Shown: one piece after another, positions 1 through 10,154 of the stretch
Layout: each line of letters opens with the position of its first letter
Numbering within the stretch: the first letter of the stretch is position 1
Assembly: GCF_017916325.1 (NCBI RefSeq)
Contig: NC_090171.1
Span: forward strand, 450,501-514,500
DNA length: 64,000 nucleotides
Source: Leishmania martiniquensis
Lineage: Eukaryota > Euglenozoa > Kinetoplastea > Trypanosomatida > Trypanosomatidae
Direction of reading: 5' to 3'
The notes under the pieces: model-generated
The model's database searches: none
What the model was told of the DNA's origin: nothing
Seen by the model: the letters and a program-made list of their open reading frames with translations, nothing else
Translations under genes and position numbers: made by a program

Positions 1-228
1 GGACAAAAAAAAACAGAAGCGAGGAATGAGCCACCCCTGGCACCGCCCCACAAGGGGTCGACTTTCAGCCGGTCAATGATGGTCGCGGTGTCTTCATTAC
101 AGAGACCCTTTCCCTTCTTGGAAACACCTTCTGCAACAAACTATCCCTCGCTGCCCCACTTTTTCCTATTTGTCGACAGACGGTATCGCCACAGCGCTTG
201 ATTTGCTCCATATTTACTCGTAGAAGCC
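1..228. other. Spacer upstream of RPL24
   Basis: This is the 5' flank of the first gene, cut by the window edge. I see no coding region in it. It ends with a pyrimidine tract and an AG that suit trans-splicing of the L24e mRNA. Confidence 0.6.
152..179 (+). promoter_or_regulatory. Trans-splice acceptor of RPL24
   Basis: A pyrimidine-rich run around 152-171 is followed by the first AG at 178-179. This would leave a 5' UTR of about 49 nt before the ATG at 229. The assignment follows the general trypanosomatid rule of a polypyrimidine tract followed by AG; no splice data are available here. Confidence 0.55.
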
Positions 229-603
229 ATGCGTACGATCGAGTGCGAGTTCTCCCACTACGCGGTGCACCCCGGCCACGGCCGCCGGTATGTGCCGTTC
301 GCGTTCCTGTCGACGAAGCCGGTGCTGACCTTCTCGCGCCCGAAGTGCTTCGCGCTGTACATGCGCAAGAAGAACCCGCGCTTCATTCCATGGACGCGCA
401 CGTACCGTCGCATCCACCGCAAGACAACCACGGACCGCGTGAACCGCCGCCGCGCCGCGCGTGCGGTGAGGGTGCAGCGCGCGATTGTCGGCGCGGACCT
501 GTCCTACATCCAGGAGGTGCGCGCGACGCGCAAGGAGGACCGCTCCGCCAAGGCTAGGGCGGTCCGCGCAGAGGTCGCTGAGCGCAAGGCCGCCAAGAAG
601 TAA
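229..603 (+). CDS. RPL24: 60S ribosomal protein L24 (eL24)
   Basis: The 124-residue product is a cytosolic large-subunit ribosomal protein of the L24e family. The family's N-terminal signature is clear: a CEFSHYAVHPGHGRRYVPF segment (residues 6-24), then an LxxKCxxxxxxxKNPRxxxWTxxYRRxHRK block to about residue 65. The rest is a highly basic, Ala/Arg/Lys-rich helical tail ending AAKK, as usual in eukaryotic L24. The length is close to the short archaeal/eukaryotic core plus tail. The ATG at 229 is the first after the predicted splice acceptor and begins right at the conserved domain. GC-rich third positions suggest high expression. Confidence 0.96.
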   Translation: MRTIECEFSHYAVHPGHGRRYVPFAFLSTKPVLTFSRPKCFALYMRKKNPRFIPWTRTYRRIHRKTTTDRVNRRRAARAVRVQRAIVGADLSYIQEVRATRKEDRSAKARAVRAEVAERKAAKK

Positions 604-1387
604 AGCTTTGCCGCCAGTCTTTTTTTTTTCGTTTTACCCTGAAGCACCCGACGTCCGTTTACGGTCATCTTTTCGTGCTGGGGTGTGAGTGAGTGAGTGT
701 CTGTGTATCCCTCATCTACACACAAGTCTTTTTTCGTTTTGTAACGCCAAGCATAAAGAAAACGTCTTGACCACAGATATCCGGAAGCAGAGCCGGCCGC
801 CCAGGTCTTTTGACCAAGCGTAGGGGCGCGCCCAACGAGGTGGCGTCGGGTGGTGGTGCTGGGTTGAGAGGAGGATGCTGTGGATGTCACCGAGGAGCGC
901 CTAAGTCAGGCCATCGTCATGGTCTTCCCTCGGCTTAGGGTGTGCCTGTTCCCGCGGCCTCTCATTCTTAGTGATGTTTGTTCTATCAGGCAACCTGTGA
1001 CAGCTCACGCTTTACTCTCTCCGACTCTCTCTCTCTCTGATACCACGCGTGCCGCCCTTTTTCTTTGTTTTCTTTCACAGTTTTGAATTCTTCACTCTTC
1101 ACTCGCCCATTCCTCACCACTCTTCTTCTCTTGTTGCGTCTTCCCCTTTCCCGTACACACATACTCATCGGCGCGCGCGCTCCTTTCTTCGAGTCACACG
1201 CGACGAGCCGTACTCTGCCTACCAAGCGGAGAGGGTGTAGTCGGCGAGCCAGAAAGAAAGGGCGACGCTTGTTCGGTTTGCGAGGGTGTCTCCGCGCCTC
1301 TATCGAGAAAGCTTGTGTGGCGTATCCTCTCTCCTCCCCCTGCACCCGCACATCATCATTCTTGTCGTCTCGGACTGTACCCTCTTC
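604..1387. other. Spacer between RPL24 and the HORMA gene
   Basis: No coding region is seen. It holds a T-rich run near 620-631 just after the RPL24 stop, CT-repeat stretches at about 1017-1040, and several pyrimidine tracts (1054-1080, 1108-1165 and 1325-1385). Confidence 0.6.
1054..1080 (+). promoter_or_regulatory. Candidate trans-splice acceptor of the HORMA gene
   Basis: A strong T/C tract ends in CACAG with AG at 1079-1080. Use of this site would give a 5' UTR of about 307 nt. A later AG at about 1191, after a second tract, is an alternative. Confidence 0.4.
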
Positions 1388-3043
1388 ATGACATCGACCG
1401 TGACAGCCGTGAACCAGACTCAAAGCCTGGCAGCCATTCGAAATTTTGTGCGCGCCTCCGTCTCGTGCATTACGTATGCGCGAGGGCTCTGCAGCGACAA
1501 TGCGTTCGAGCAGCGCCCCTTTCTCGGCCTTCCGCTTCGCCAGCTCATCCCATCGACGACTGAGTCCATCACCATCTCTGAGTGGATCGAGAAGGGCGCG
1601 TTTGATGCACTTAATCGCAACTATCTCAAGGAAATGTCCCTCTGTGTGTACGACTCAGAGTGCCGCGAGTTACTTGAGAGTTACTGTTTTGGGTTCAATT
1701 ACACCGGCAACGGAGAGCGGGCGCAGATGACGCTGAACGCCTCACAAACCATTGCAGGCGGTGCGGCCAAAACCGCTCTTCCGCACAGGAGCAGTGGCGA
1801 CGTCGCCATCCCCGCGTATCGCAAGCGACGCTGCACGAAGCAAGAGGTGCAGGAGCTTCTCACATCGATCCTGGAGCGGCTCATGGATGTGGTGGAGAGT
1901 TTGCCGCCACTGCTCTCAGAGCGTGTGCTGACGATGCGCCTGACGTATTACGATGAGGTGACTCCGGCCTCCTACGAGCCACCCTGCTTTGCACCGGCGA
2001 GCGACCACATGGCCCGACTGTACCAGGATGAGGTGAGGCACCACGTACACATCGGGTCCATAGATTCCAGTCACCATCTCTTCTCCGTCGCCATTCGGCA
2101 CCCACTACTGCAGCAGATCCATAGTCAGGCGACACGCAGGACGGTATCGACCGCGCCAAGCGGGAGAGCAAGAGTGCATACGGCACCGGATGAGCACGTT
2201 GAGGCCGTGACGCTGTCCGACCCACTTCGCTCCGGGTTGGAAAGCAGCTTCTCGTCATACCAGGGACTCGCGATCGCATCGGGCACAGGTGGCGCTACAG
2301 CCATGGCGCGTGTGGTCGGCGGCGACCCCTCATGCCGAGAATCACATGGCGGCGACGAAACGTGTGCTGCATGCGACACTGCGAGTTGTAAGGAAGAGGA
2401 CGCTGCTGACTCCTCGTTGGACGAAGCGGGGAGGGGCCGTGGTGATGCAGCTCGCACTGCAGAGACGTTTTGGCCCTGCGAAGTGGCGAAGCTGGACGGC
2501 GTTTACCGCCTGGTGGAAAGGAGTGTGCTCGAGGGTGAGCGGAGTGGGTTAAAGCCGGCGGAGCTGACGTACTTGCTGTTTGCCGCCCTCGTGTTCGCGA
2601 AAGCGCCGAGCGCGCGTGGCGGTCGTGGACGATTGACGATGGAAGAGGTGGAGGCCTACCGCACGCGTCACTGCCCCTTCGACGTTTCCGCCAAAGCAGT
2701 CGGGCTCTTTTTGCACCGATTGAGGGAGGAGGGCTTTCTGCAGCCGTCCGACGCCCGTGAAGCTCCCGCGCAGAGGCGGTCGAGGGTAGAGGATCGCAGC
2801 GCATCAACGTTGGAAGTGAGAGAGTGGCTAGTGCCTGACCCACCTGGACCCCTCCTCCAGCAGCTCATGCAGCTCAATGTCCTCACGGCGTTGCTGACGC
2901 ACGAGTCTCGGCTTGTCCTGCAGGAGCTCTGTGTCTACGTGGCGCGGGAGGAATCTAGAAAGGCGGCACAAGTCATGCCCCCCGCGGCCACTGCACACCG
3001 ACGGAGCACAGCAGGGGGCACTTGCAAGCGGTCATCACGCTAA
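1388..3043 (+). CDS. HORMA-domain protein (Hop1-like)
   Basis: The 551-residue product has an N-terminal HORMA domain over about residues 10-240. The sequence shows the family's opening helix and ARGL..D..FEQRPFLG segment, then W-x-E-K-G-A-F-D-A-L-x-x-x-Y-L (about residues 65-80) and an E-x-Y-x-F-x-F-x-Y strand (about 96-106). HORMA proteins such as Hop1, HORMAD, Mad2 and Rev7 bind short closure peptides. The length and the long C-terminal half favour a Hop1-type chromosome-axis protein over Mad2 or Rev7. Residues about 270-350 are low-complexity. A second conserved-looking block at about 358-455 could be a winged-helix region, which is inference. The frame is open upstream to 1286, but the ATG at 1388 begins just before the domain and follows the pyrimidine tracts. 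Confidence 0.72.
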   Translation: MTSTVTAVNQTQSLAAIRNFVRASVSCITYARGLCSDNAFEQRPFLGLPLRQLIPSTTESITISEWIEKGAFDALNRNYLKEMSLCVYDSECRELLESYCFGFNYTGNGERAQMTLNASQTIAGGAAKTALPHRSSGDVAIPAYRKRRCTKQEVQELLTSILERLMDVVESLPPLLSERVLTMRLTYYDEVTPASYEPPCFAPASDHMARLYQDEVRHHVHIGSIDSSHHLFSVAIRHPLLQQIHSQATRRTVSTAPSGRARVHTAPDEHVEAVTLSDPLRSGLESSFSSYQGLAIASGTGGATAMARVVGGDPSCRESHGGDETCAACDTASCKEEDAADSSLDEAGRGRGDAARTAETFWPCEVAKLDGVYRLVERSVLEGERSGLKPAELTYLLFAALVFAKAPSARGGRGRLTMEEVEAYRTRHCPFDVSAKAVGLFLHRLREEGFLQPSDAREAPAQRRSRVEDRSASTLEVREWLVPDPPGPLLQQLMQLNVLTALLTHESRLVLQELCVYVAREESRKAAQVMPPAATAHRRSTAGGTCKRSSR

Positions 3044-4523
3044 GGATTGCCATGGCGCTTTTTTTGTACCGGGGGCAGTAGCGGCTGTACAAAGTCACCG
3101 CCATCTGCCCTTGCATGAGGTTTCTTATCTCGCTTCTTTGTGACTGTTTCACATTGCCTGCTACTTTTCGCTGCTATCTCTTCGAATAAGCAAACGAGCT
3201 CGTCGCCCCGCTGTCGCGCGTGTCGAGTACGCATGTGCCGTTTACGCTTTCCTCTTTCGTCGAAGGCTCGCTTGCGCTTCACCTCCCAGGTACTGCTACG
3301 CTTCATGATGCACCACCTCTATCCCTGACGCTGCCTGGTAATGTCAGCGCACGCTCAGAAAGGTCCCTGTCCGGCCTCTCCGTCTCTCACCGTCCTTTCA
3401 CCCACCTTTGATCATCAGGTCTGCCGCGCCACTCTCTTGTCTTTCTTTTCGCCACGCCTTTCTTCCGCCTCACATCTTTGGCTCCCATTGCCGATCCTCT
3501 GTGTGATGAGACGCTTCCCACCCTCGCTTTTACCGTCCTGCACGTATCTGTGGCTCTCCACCGCCACCTCTACACGCGCGACATTCGCATGGGGATAGCA
3601 GCAGAAACGAAGGAGAACGCGGCGCTCCCTCTCGGCCCACGTACCGTAGCATCTTTGGCTTTCAAGCCAAGAAAAAAAAGACAATACAAACATCTCTACG
3701 AGCGGCTGTGCGCGAGGGTACTTTCAACATTCACCTCACAGCCCCCTCCCGCCCCCGCTCCATTTCTTCCTCTTCCGCTGACACGAGTGCGATCTTCTTG
3801 CGCCGTTGCCTGCTGGTATGAGTGGCAGCCAGAAGGAAACAAAGAGCCGGTGAGTTCCCTATATCCAAGCAGCCGACCCTCTCTATAGTCTGCACGTGCG
3901 TGTTTTTTCGTGCTCATCTCTTAGCCGTACTCTTTTTTGCCTTTTTGTGAGTATTGCCCCGTTGAGGTGAACTCGTGGGGTTCCCCCCGCCCCAACTTTT
4001 CTTCCTCTCGAGTGCGCGTTAACACCGTCTCTGTAAGGTGTGCGTCCCTGCACTGCTCCCGGTTTTGTTTAGGTTGTTGTTGTTTAGTAGCCGATCTCTG
4101 TATCTATTGATTCCGTTGACTGTGCTCCGTGCACATACACGGCCAAAGGATTGCTTCCGCTTTCTTTCTCTCTCTCTTAGCGCTGTGTGTCTCCTCCGTC
4201 TCTTCATCAGAGGATCCTTCTCGGCCTCATGTGAGGACGCGGCAACGTGCATACTAAGCGTATCTTCTTCAATTTACCGACTTGTGTAGGTTTTTCTTTT
4301 CATTCCTCCCCTCCCCAGTGCACGTGATCCGCATCACCACCATCACTCCCTCTGCTCTCTCTTTCTCTTCACTCTGCCGCTCTTTCCGCTGGTGTGCGCC
4401 TTTCGGCCTCCTCTGTGGCGAGCCCGGCGGCGCTCGCGAGGCTTCCCACGACGCTTGTGAAATCGACGCCTATCGCGTGGTGATTCGCTACAAGTTCCGG
4501 TGCTTTCTTTTCTCAGTAGCGCG
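3044..4523. other. Spacer of about 1.5 kb
   Basis: No gene is seen. It holds dense C/T tracts at about 3420-3470, 3725-3785, 4150-4205 and 4290-4400. Short open frames here consist of Ser/Pro/Leu/Phe translations of pyrimidine runs. Confidence 0.6.
4346..4422 (+). promoter_or_regulatory. Candidate trans-splice acceptor of the 4524 gene
   Basis: A long CT-rich tract runs from 4346 to about 4396, and the next AG is at 4421-4422, about 100 nt before the ATG. An AG at 4317-4318 after an earlier tract is an alternative. Confidence 0.4.
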
Positions 4524-5630
4524 ATGCTCCCTGTCGCGTCGACGTTGCGTGGTCGTGTGGCGATGCGACCGCCTTCCGTCGCTGCTGCCCGCGTCGCCTT
4601 TGTCTCGGGACCCCCTAGCCGCTCCGCGCATCGAGAGTGTCGACGTGCGTATCACGGCTTTCAGTTTGCCAGTTTCCATGGCTGGAAGCTGCCCTACGGT
4701 GGCACGTCGACCCGGGTGACGAAGGAGGAGTTGGAGAAGGAGCGCTTCTTCACGGAGCGCCCCCGCGAGAGGTGGGACTATCACCGTGTCGACGAAAACA
4801 TCAACTCGCAGTCTGAGTTCCGCAGTACAGAGGGACGTGAGCAGTTTTACCAGGGGTCTCGCGAGGACAATTCGACAACGAACCATGGCAGCCTCCACAC
4901 GCCGCACAAGTACCGCTTGTACGACTACTTTGATGAGTACACAAAGCCTGGCGTGAACGCCAAGGTGGCCGCGGCTTACGCGGTAAAGGAGCAGTGGGAT
5001 GCCGAGGAGTTTTACTATCCCGGCGAGGCGTGGCAGCGCAACCGTCCTGGATTCCGTAGTGTGCCCAAAGAGCTGCTGAACCGCCAGACGTGGTACCACT
5101 GGTCGCACACGCTCACAAAGTGGGACGAGATACAACCCACCATCCGCACACGCTCCTGGAACCCGGATTGGCCGCCGCCCGGCTATGAGATGCCAAAGTT
5201 GCAGTGCAAAAAGGAGTTCCACTTTGGCACGGACGACGAGGGACTCGTTTCAGAGGTGGAGCGGTACAACTGGTTCCGCTCGTGGAGCGACAACAACATG
5301 CGCGTCGGGTGGCGCGAGATACCGCTGTTCATTATGCTTTTCGGAACTCTGTACTGCTTGGCTCGTAACGCGATGTCCGTCACAGCGATGCGGGCGATGA
5401 GTAGCAACATGTACTACCCGGGCCGCACCTTTATCCGCCCCTTTGGTGTGCCGAAGGACTGGGAAACAGACTGCTTCTGGTGGCAAAGACCGCTGGAAGA
5501 GTTCCCGAACCAGGACCAGGTATGGTACTGGACGCAGGCGCGCTTTGGCTACATCAACTACATCAAGCAGCGCGACGCTCGCGAGAAGACTATGGCCGAT
5601 GCGGAGGCTGCTGTTGCCAAAGAGTGCTGA
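4524..5630 (+). CDS. Mitochondrial-looking single-span membrane protein, unrecognised
   Basis: I do not recognise this 368-residue protein. Residues 1-45 are rich in Arg, Ala and Ser with almost no acid, like a mitochondrial presequence. The middle is very rich in aromatic residues (many W and Y, for example around FYYPGEAW and RNRPGF). One hydrophobic span lies at about residues 265-285 (IPLFIMLFGTLYCLA). A short charged tail follows. This shape resembles an accessory subunit of a respiratory complex, which is only a suggestion. The ATG at 4524 is chosen because the open frame before it starts with GTG. A second ATG at 4563 is possible. The composition is typical of its neighbours. Confidence 0.75.
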   Translation: MLPVASTLRGRVAMRPPSVAAARVAFVSGPPSRSAHRECRRAYHGFQFASFHGWKLPYGGTSTRVTKEELEKERFFTERPRERWDYHRVDENINSQSEFRSTEGREQFYQGSREDNSTTNHGSLHTPHKYRLYDYFDEYTKPGVNAKVAAAYAVKEQWDAEEFYYPGEAWQRNRPGFRSVPKELLNRQTWYHWSHTLTKWDEIQPTIRTRSWNPDWPPPGYEMPKLQCKKEFHFGTDDEGLVSEVERYNWFRSWSDNNMRVGWREIPLFIMLFGTLYCLARNAMSVTAMRAMSSNMYYPGRTFIRPFGVPKDWETDCFWWQRPLEEFPNQDQVWYWTQARFGYINYIKQRDAREKTMADAEAAVAKEC

Positions 5631-6649
5631 AAAGACCAGCTCACATAAAGGTGCAGGCTTTCGTTTCCTGGGGCATAACGGAGCGGTGGGGTGTTGCTGT
5701 ACGCTGGACACAATTGCCTGGAGAAGGCGCCAGCGCTCTGTTTACCGGCCGAATGCACTGGTGTTAAGGTGACCAGTGTGAGCGCCCTCTGCACTTGCAT
5801 GCCGGCGCGATTCCGCGTGACTGAGCGACTGCCTGCTTCGCGTTTCCGTCCACACACACCCCACTCTTTTCTCAAGCCCTTCACTTCTACGGAGGGCTTA
5901 GTGCTCCCCCCCCCCCACACACACACACTACCACCACCATTTGTTTTTCGAGCGTTGGTCCTCGCCGTTACTTCGCGTCCTCTGGTAACAACGTATTGCT
6001 CCCTTTGTTTTTTTCTCTTTCCGTACTGTCATCGCGGCGTCGGTATTTTCACGCCCACTCTTGACTGCGTGGATGCACGCTTACCTTCTTTCCGGAGCGG
6101 GCGGCGTGTAGGGGGTGCATGCGATCCAACCAAAAACGACGTGTCTTTGGAATGCCACAAAAGCCATGCCGTTGTGTGATGGGGGCAGGGGGCGCGGTCA
6201 TTCGGGGCTCCACGGGGGCCGCGGCATGAATTGAAGGCGTCGAAGGAAGGTGACCCGCCCTTTCCGGTCTGCTCTCTTCGGCCAACTCTTTCCTCGAAAT
6301 GGCAGAGGCCTCCATCGGGTGTGTGCGTGTCCCTGTGTCTCCTTTGCAGGATGTAATAAGACTTCGCCGTGGTTTCAGCGCTAGTGGAGGACCTCCACGG
6401 GGTTACCCAAGCGCTGCGGGTGCCTCATGCGCGTCTGCAGCGCCATCGACTGCCCCTTATCGTGCACACTCTTCCTTTCCCCGGTTCTCTACTCATCACA
6501 GATCGCACACGAAAGCACATACGAGGAGCAGCCGATACCTCTTCCCCTTGCACGTGCTAAGACTCCGCTTGCTCTGACGATCAGCGTCAGATGGGTAGTC
6601 GTGAGAAGCTCGGGTCCATTGTTCGCTACTAGCACGCGCGCAAACTACC
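5631..6649. other. Spacer of about 1 kb
   Basis: No gene is seen. A poly-C run followed by CA repeats lies at about 5910-5930, and T-rich tracts at 6003-6025. The likely acceptor for the next gene is listed separately. Confidence 0.6.
6468..6501 (+). promoter_or_regulatory. Trans-splice acceptor of the 6650 gene
   Basis: A C/T tract (CTCTTCCTTTCCCCGGTTCTC) ends with AG at 6500-6501, leaving a 5' UTR of about 149 nt. Confidence 0.45.
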
Positions 6650-8194
6650 ATGCGATCCGGGTACGGGCACCATCAGGCAGCAGGTCGATGGGATGGCTCG
6701 TCGCTCATGATCGTTGCTCTAGCGCTGCTGCTACTGGTAGCAGGTGCCAAGGGTGGTGGGGTGCCGACCGGTGGAAGCGGTGACGGAACTGGTCGACCGT
6801 TTGGTCCATTGGTTTACTCATTCACCACGAGGCTGTCACTTCATCAGCACATGACCCTCAGCTCAAACCCCCTCGTGTTGTTCATGTTTGACCACAGCGG
6901 CGGGGACATGACGAGCTTTTGGACGCTATTCCTGCCGAAGATCTCGAAAGCGTTCGAGGCGTTTGGTATTGAGGTGGCTGAGGCGGCAACATCATCGGAA
7001 ACGGCGCGCGAGCTCATGAACGCCTTGAAAGCGAGCAGCGGCCCAATCATTTTATTTTTCCAAGGTGTCGCCGACACGCCATCAGCTGGGGGAAAGGCGT
7101 TGAAGGTGCCCATTGGTTATCAAGGCAAAATTGACATACCGAGCGTCCTCTCATGGGGTCTGTCGTGCATTTCCTCGTCTGTCACGCATCGGTTACACAG
7201 CGACGCTGATCTTGCCCGCTTTTTTGCGCTGTATCCCAAATACCCCGCGCTTCCGCATGTGCTGTACTTTCCCTCTGCGAACTACACCCCCGGCGGCTAC
7301 CTTTCCGTCAGCCAACACTTTTCCTCTGATGCGGTGTTCGGTGTCGTGCCGAATGCGTTCGCGGCGCCTGAGGCAACAAGAATTGCACAGCGGTACAATA
7401 TCACTAGCAAAGACGAACTACCGGCCTTACTGGTTCTTCACAAAGCCTCAGGAAGCGATGACGGCGGCACTGGAGAGTCAGATCGCGTATTTCGACTGCC
7501 GGCAACATCTACCCCGTTCTCCTATCGCGAGGTGATGGCGTTCCTGTCGGCACACATTACAGACACTTTCGCGGCACTTGTGGCGAAAGCAACGTCCACA
7601 AAAAGTGCGCACTGGCTTGAGGTAGCGGAAAGTCGCCGCCTGTACATGCTGTCGCAGCTGGTGGAGCGGCAGCGTGATATCGCCGAGGAAGAGCAGGTGC
7701 AGATGGCGCGAGAGCCGATTCTCGTGAAGGATCAAGAGGCATGGTCGAAGGAGTGCGTGAGGCTGCCGAAGAAGCACCGTTGTATCGCTGCATTCATCGA
7801 TTCTGCGCAGGATCCATCTGCGAAAGAAAACGCGCTGAAGGTGCTGTCCCTCGTCTCCATCGAACTGCTGCGAAGGATGGGACGAGAAGCGCTGAAAGTG
7901 TCATTGGTGGTTGTCGACAGGCAAGGCAGCGATGCAGTGCGCGCTTATTTCAACGTAGGGCAGAGCGGCTTCCCTGACGTACTCTTCCTTTCCATGGATC
8001 ATCCGGCCAAATACTTCAACTTCATCGGTGCTTTCACCGCGGTGGGGGTGATGCAGTTTTTGGCTTCTCACGATGCACAACTGGCGCAGAAGGCGGTGCG
8101 AGGCGGGCACGCCTTCATCCCACGTATGGTCCCGAGGCTGGAGGAAGTGAGGGAAGGGTGCTGCAGCGACCACAACGATGAGCAAGAGTTGTAA
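6650..8194 (+). CDS. Secretory-pathway thioredoxin-fold protein lacking CXXC
   Basis: The 514-residue product starts with a charged stretch and a hydrophobic core at about residues 20-33 (MIVALALLLLVAG), which reads as a signal peptide or anchor. Two regions look thioredoxin-like. One at about residue 73 onward has a VLFMFDHSGGDM strand-loop, where a PDI would carry its CGHC centre. The other lies at about 378-470 (CIAAFIDSA ... FPDVLFLSMD). Neither has a CXXC pair, so a redox role is unlikely and a chaperone or scaffold role is possible. The chain ends EQEL, a loose KDEL-type tail that may keep it in the ER. Fold and location are inferences from weak similarity. Protein disulfide isomerase relatives without catalytic cysteines are known in other eukaryotes. 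Confidence 0.7.
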   Translation: MRSGYGHHQAAGRWDGSSLMIVALALLLLVAGAKGGGVPTGGSGDGTGRPFGPLVYSFTTRLSLHQHMTLSSNPLVLFMFDHSGGDMTSFWTLFLPKISKAFEAFGIEVAEAATSSETARELMNALKASSGPIILFFQGVADTPSAGGKALKVPIGYQGKIDIPSVLSWGLSCISSSVTHRLHSDADLARFFALYPKYPALPHVLYFPSANYTPGGYLSVSQHFSSDAVFGVVPNAFAAPEATRIAQRYNITSKDELPALLVLHKASGSDDGGTGESDRVFRLPATSTPFSYREVMAFLSAHITDTFAALVAKATSTKSAHWLEVAESRRLYMLSQLVERQRDIAEEEQVQMAREPILVKDQEAWSKECVRLPKKHRCIAAFIDSAQDPSAKENALKVLSLVSIELLRRMGREALKVSLVVVDRQGSDAVRAYFNVGQSGFPDVLFLSMDHPAKYFNFIGAFTAVGVMQFLASHDAQLAQKAVRGGHAFIPRMVPRLEEVREGCCSDHNDEQEL

Positions 8195-9236
8195 AGCGGG
8201 CTTCCTTGGGGTGCTGTTGCTATCGGTGTTTGGTGTGCGCTTTCGTTTGTCGTTTCTTTGCCAGTCGGTCTCCGACAAGCCCGCGGACAAGGAGGAACAG
8301 AGAGGAGGGATGGTGGCGGCAGCATCCGCGTACTTGAGGGTTTGCTGTGCGGCTCACATGCGCTACCCCCTCCTCCTCCTCCGATTCACTGCCCTCCCTC
8401 CCCCCTCCCTCTTTCTCTCATTCCCTTCACTCCTGACGTGCTTGCCGTTGTAGTGGATGATGATGTACTCTACAAGAGGACTGTGAAGGTACCCGCGCCG
8501 ACTTCTCCGCGTGCGGGTCGCGACTTGTTTGGTGCAGAAGGCGCGCATGGCAAAATGCGGAGGGGAGGGGGGACCCGGAGAAATCCAATCCTTCCAGGGA
8601 TTGGCGAAGTGCCTCTGAGTGTGGAACACACTGTGGAACTCTGTCGAAAAAAATAAGAACGACCAAAAATGAGAAGAGTATTGAGGGAGGGAAGAGGAGA
8701 AGCTGCTGCAGCACGAGCAGCGGCTATCGCGCTTTTCTGTCGCCGAAAGGAGCGTGACCTGGCGCCGCTCCCTGTCTTTTCTTCAGGTGATCTCGCTTTC
8801 ATCTCTCTTCTCTCTTCCTTGAGTGGATGGGCGAGACGAATCCTATTCAGTATGTTGCTCCAGCGTGCCTAGCACAAGGAGCGCAGACACCCGCGAGATG
8901 GGCCGTCGCTTAGGGCGCTACCTCCCCGGCTCTCGTACCCAGTGCCGCTCACGCCACGCTGCGGACTCTCAGTGTCCTGCGGCTAGCTTCATAGAATCTT
9001 CTTCGTCTTTCTTCTTTTGTTTTTTCATGGAACGGGCAGCCTCCGCCCTTGCTCTCGACCTATTGCGTTTCGCGTGCGTCACTCGACAGCCCCTCACTCG
9101 TTTATGCATTCCGGTGCTGCTGCCACAAACAGCGCCGGGTCTGCCCTCGTCCGTTGTGCTGCAGTGCGTGACAGTTTCGTTTTCTTCTTTGTTGGAGGCG
9201 TTTGCTTCTCTCTTCTCTATCAGAATTTCTTTTGCC
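8195..9236. other. Spacer of about 1 kb
   Basis: No gene is seen. Pyrimidine tracts lie at about 8363-8440 and 9000-9030. The open frame that continues upstream of the dehydrogenase ATG is a translation of this flank. Confidence 0.6.
9201..9223 (+). promoter_or_regulatory. Trans-splice acceptor of HADH
   Basis: A TTTGCTTCTCTCTTCTCTAT tract is followed directly by CAG with AG at 9222-9223, only 13 nt before the ATG at 9237. This supports that start over any upstream one. Confidence 0.6.
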
Positions 9237-10154
9237 ATGCTTCGCTGCACTGCCGCCAGATGCTTCAGGTCGCTTGCCGTGTGGGGCGGCGGCACGATGG
9301 GCAGCGGCATCGCGCAGGTGACAGCGCAGGCAGCGGTCCCGGTGACCGTGGTAGACGTCTCGCAGGCGCGGTTGGATGCGTCGCGCAAGGCGCTCGAGAT
9401 GTCGCTAGGGCGCGTGGCCAATAAGAGGTGCAACGGCGATCAGAGAAAGCTGAAAGAATTTGTGGAGAGCGCACTTTCTCATGTCACCTTTACGACAGAC
9501 GAAGCCGCGGCGGCGAGCGGAGCGGAGCTAGTGATCGAGGCCATCGTGGAGAACATCGACGCCAAGAAGGAGCTGTTCAGACGCCTGGACAAGATGGCAC
9601 CAAAGTCGACGGTGTTCTGCTCGAACACGTCGTCGCTGAGCATCTCCGAGATGGCTTCCGTGACGACGCGAAGCGAGCGCTTTGCCGGCATGCATTTTTT
9701 CTCACCAGTGCCGATGATGAAGCTGCTGGAAGTTGTGCGCACCGAGAAAGTACAGCCAGAGATTATCGAGCAGCTGAAGACATTTGGCGCGAAGGTCGGG
9801 AAGGTCGCTGTTGTCACGAAAGACACCGATGGCTTCATTGTGAACCGACTTCTCGTGCCGTATCAAATGGAAGCGTGCCGACTGGTGGAGCGCGGCGTCG
9901 CCACGTTTCAGGATGTGGACACTGCCATGAAGTTGGGCTGCGGCTACCCGATGGGGCCGTTCGAACTCAGTGACAGCATCGGCATCGACGTGATCAAGCT
10001 GATTGTCGACGGCTGGCACGCAAGGTGCCCCAAGGATTCACTCTTCAACCCCTCGCCCCTTATCAATGAGCGGGTTTCTGCTGGCAAGCTGGGTAAGAAG
10101 ACTGGTGAAGGCTTCTACAAATACGACAGCAAAGGCCGCAAGATCGAGTCCTGA
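9237..10154 (+). CDS. HADH: 3-hydroxyacyl-CoA dehydrogenase, mitochondrial type
   Basis: The 305-residue protein oxidises L-3-hydroxyacyl-CoA to 3-ketoacyl-CoA with NAD+, the third step of fatty-acid beta-oxidation. The Rossmann motif GGGTMGSGIAQ starts at residue 17. The VIEAIVEN segment and the SNTSSLSISEMA segment follow. The catalytic pair is present: His153 in GMHFFSPVPMMK and Glu165 in KLLEVV. The C-terminal domain carries DTDGFIVNRLL and GCGYPMGPFELSDSIGID. The length matches the stand-alone monofunctional enzyme (about 300-315 residues), not the multifunctional one. The short N-terminus MLRCTAARCFRS looks like a minimal mitochondrial presequence. No PTS1 is seen at the C-terminus. Its 3' flank carries one copy of the 333-bp repeat. 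Confidence 0.93.
   Translation: MLRCTAARCFRSLAVWGGGTMGSGIAQVTAQAAVPVTVVDVSQARLDASRKALEMSLGRVANKRCNGDQRKLKEFVESALSHVTFTTDEAAAASGAELVIEAIVENIDAKKELFRRLDKMAPKSTVFCSNTSSLSISEMASVTTRSERFAGMHFFSPVPMMKLLEVVRTEKVQPEIIEQLKTFGAKVGKVAVVTKDTDGFIVNRLLVPYQMEACRLVERGVATFQDVDTAMKLGCGYPMGPFELSDSIGIDVIKLIVDGWHARCPKDSLFNPSPLINERVSAGKLGKKTGEGFYKYDSKGRKIES

Noticed and set aside
4488..5222. A 244-codon - strand frame
   Set aside because: It is an antisense shadow of the 4524 gene; high GC at third positions keeps antisense frames open.
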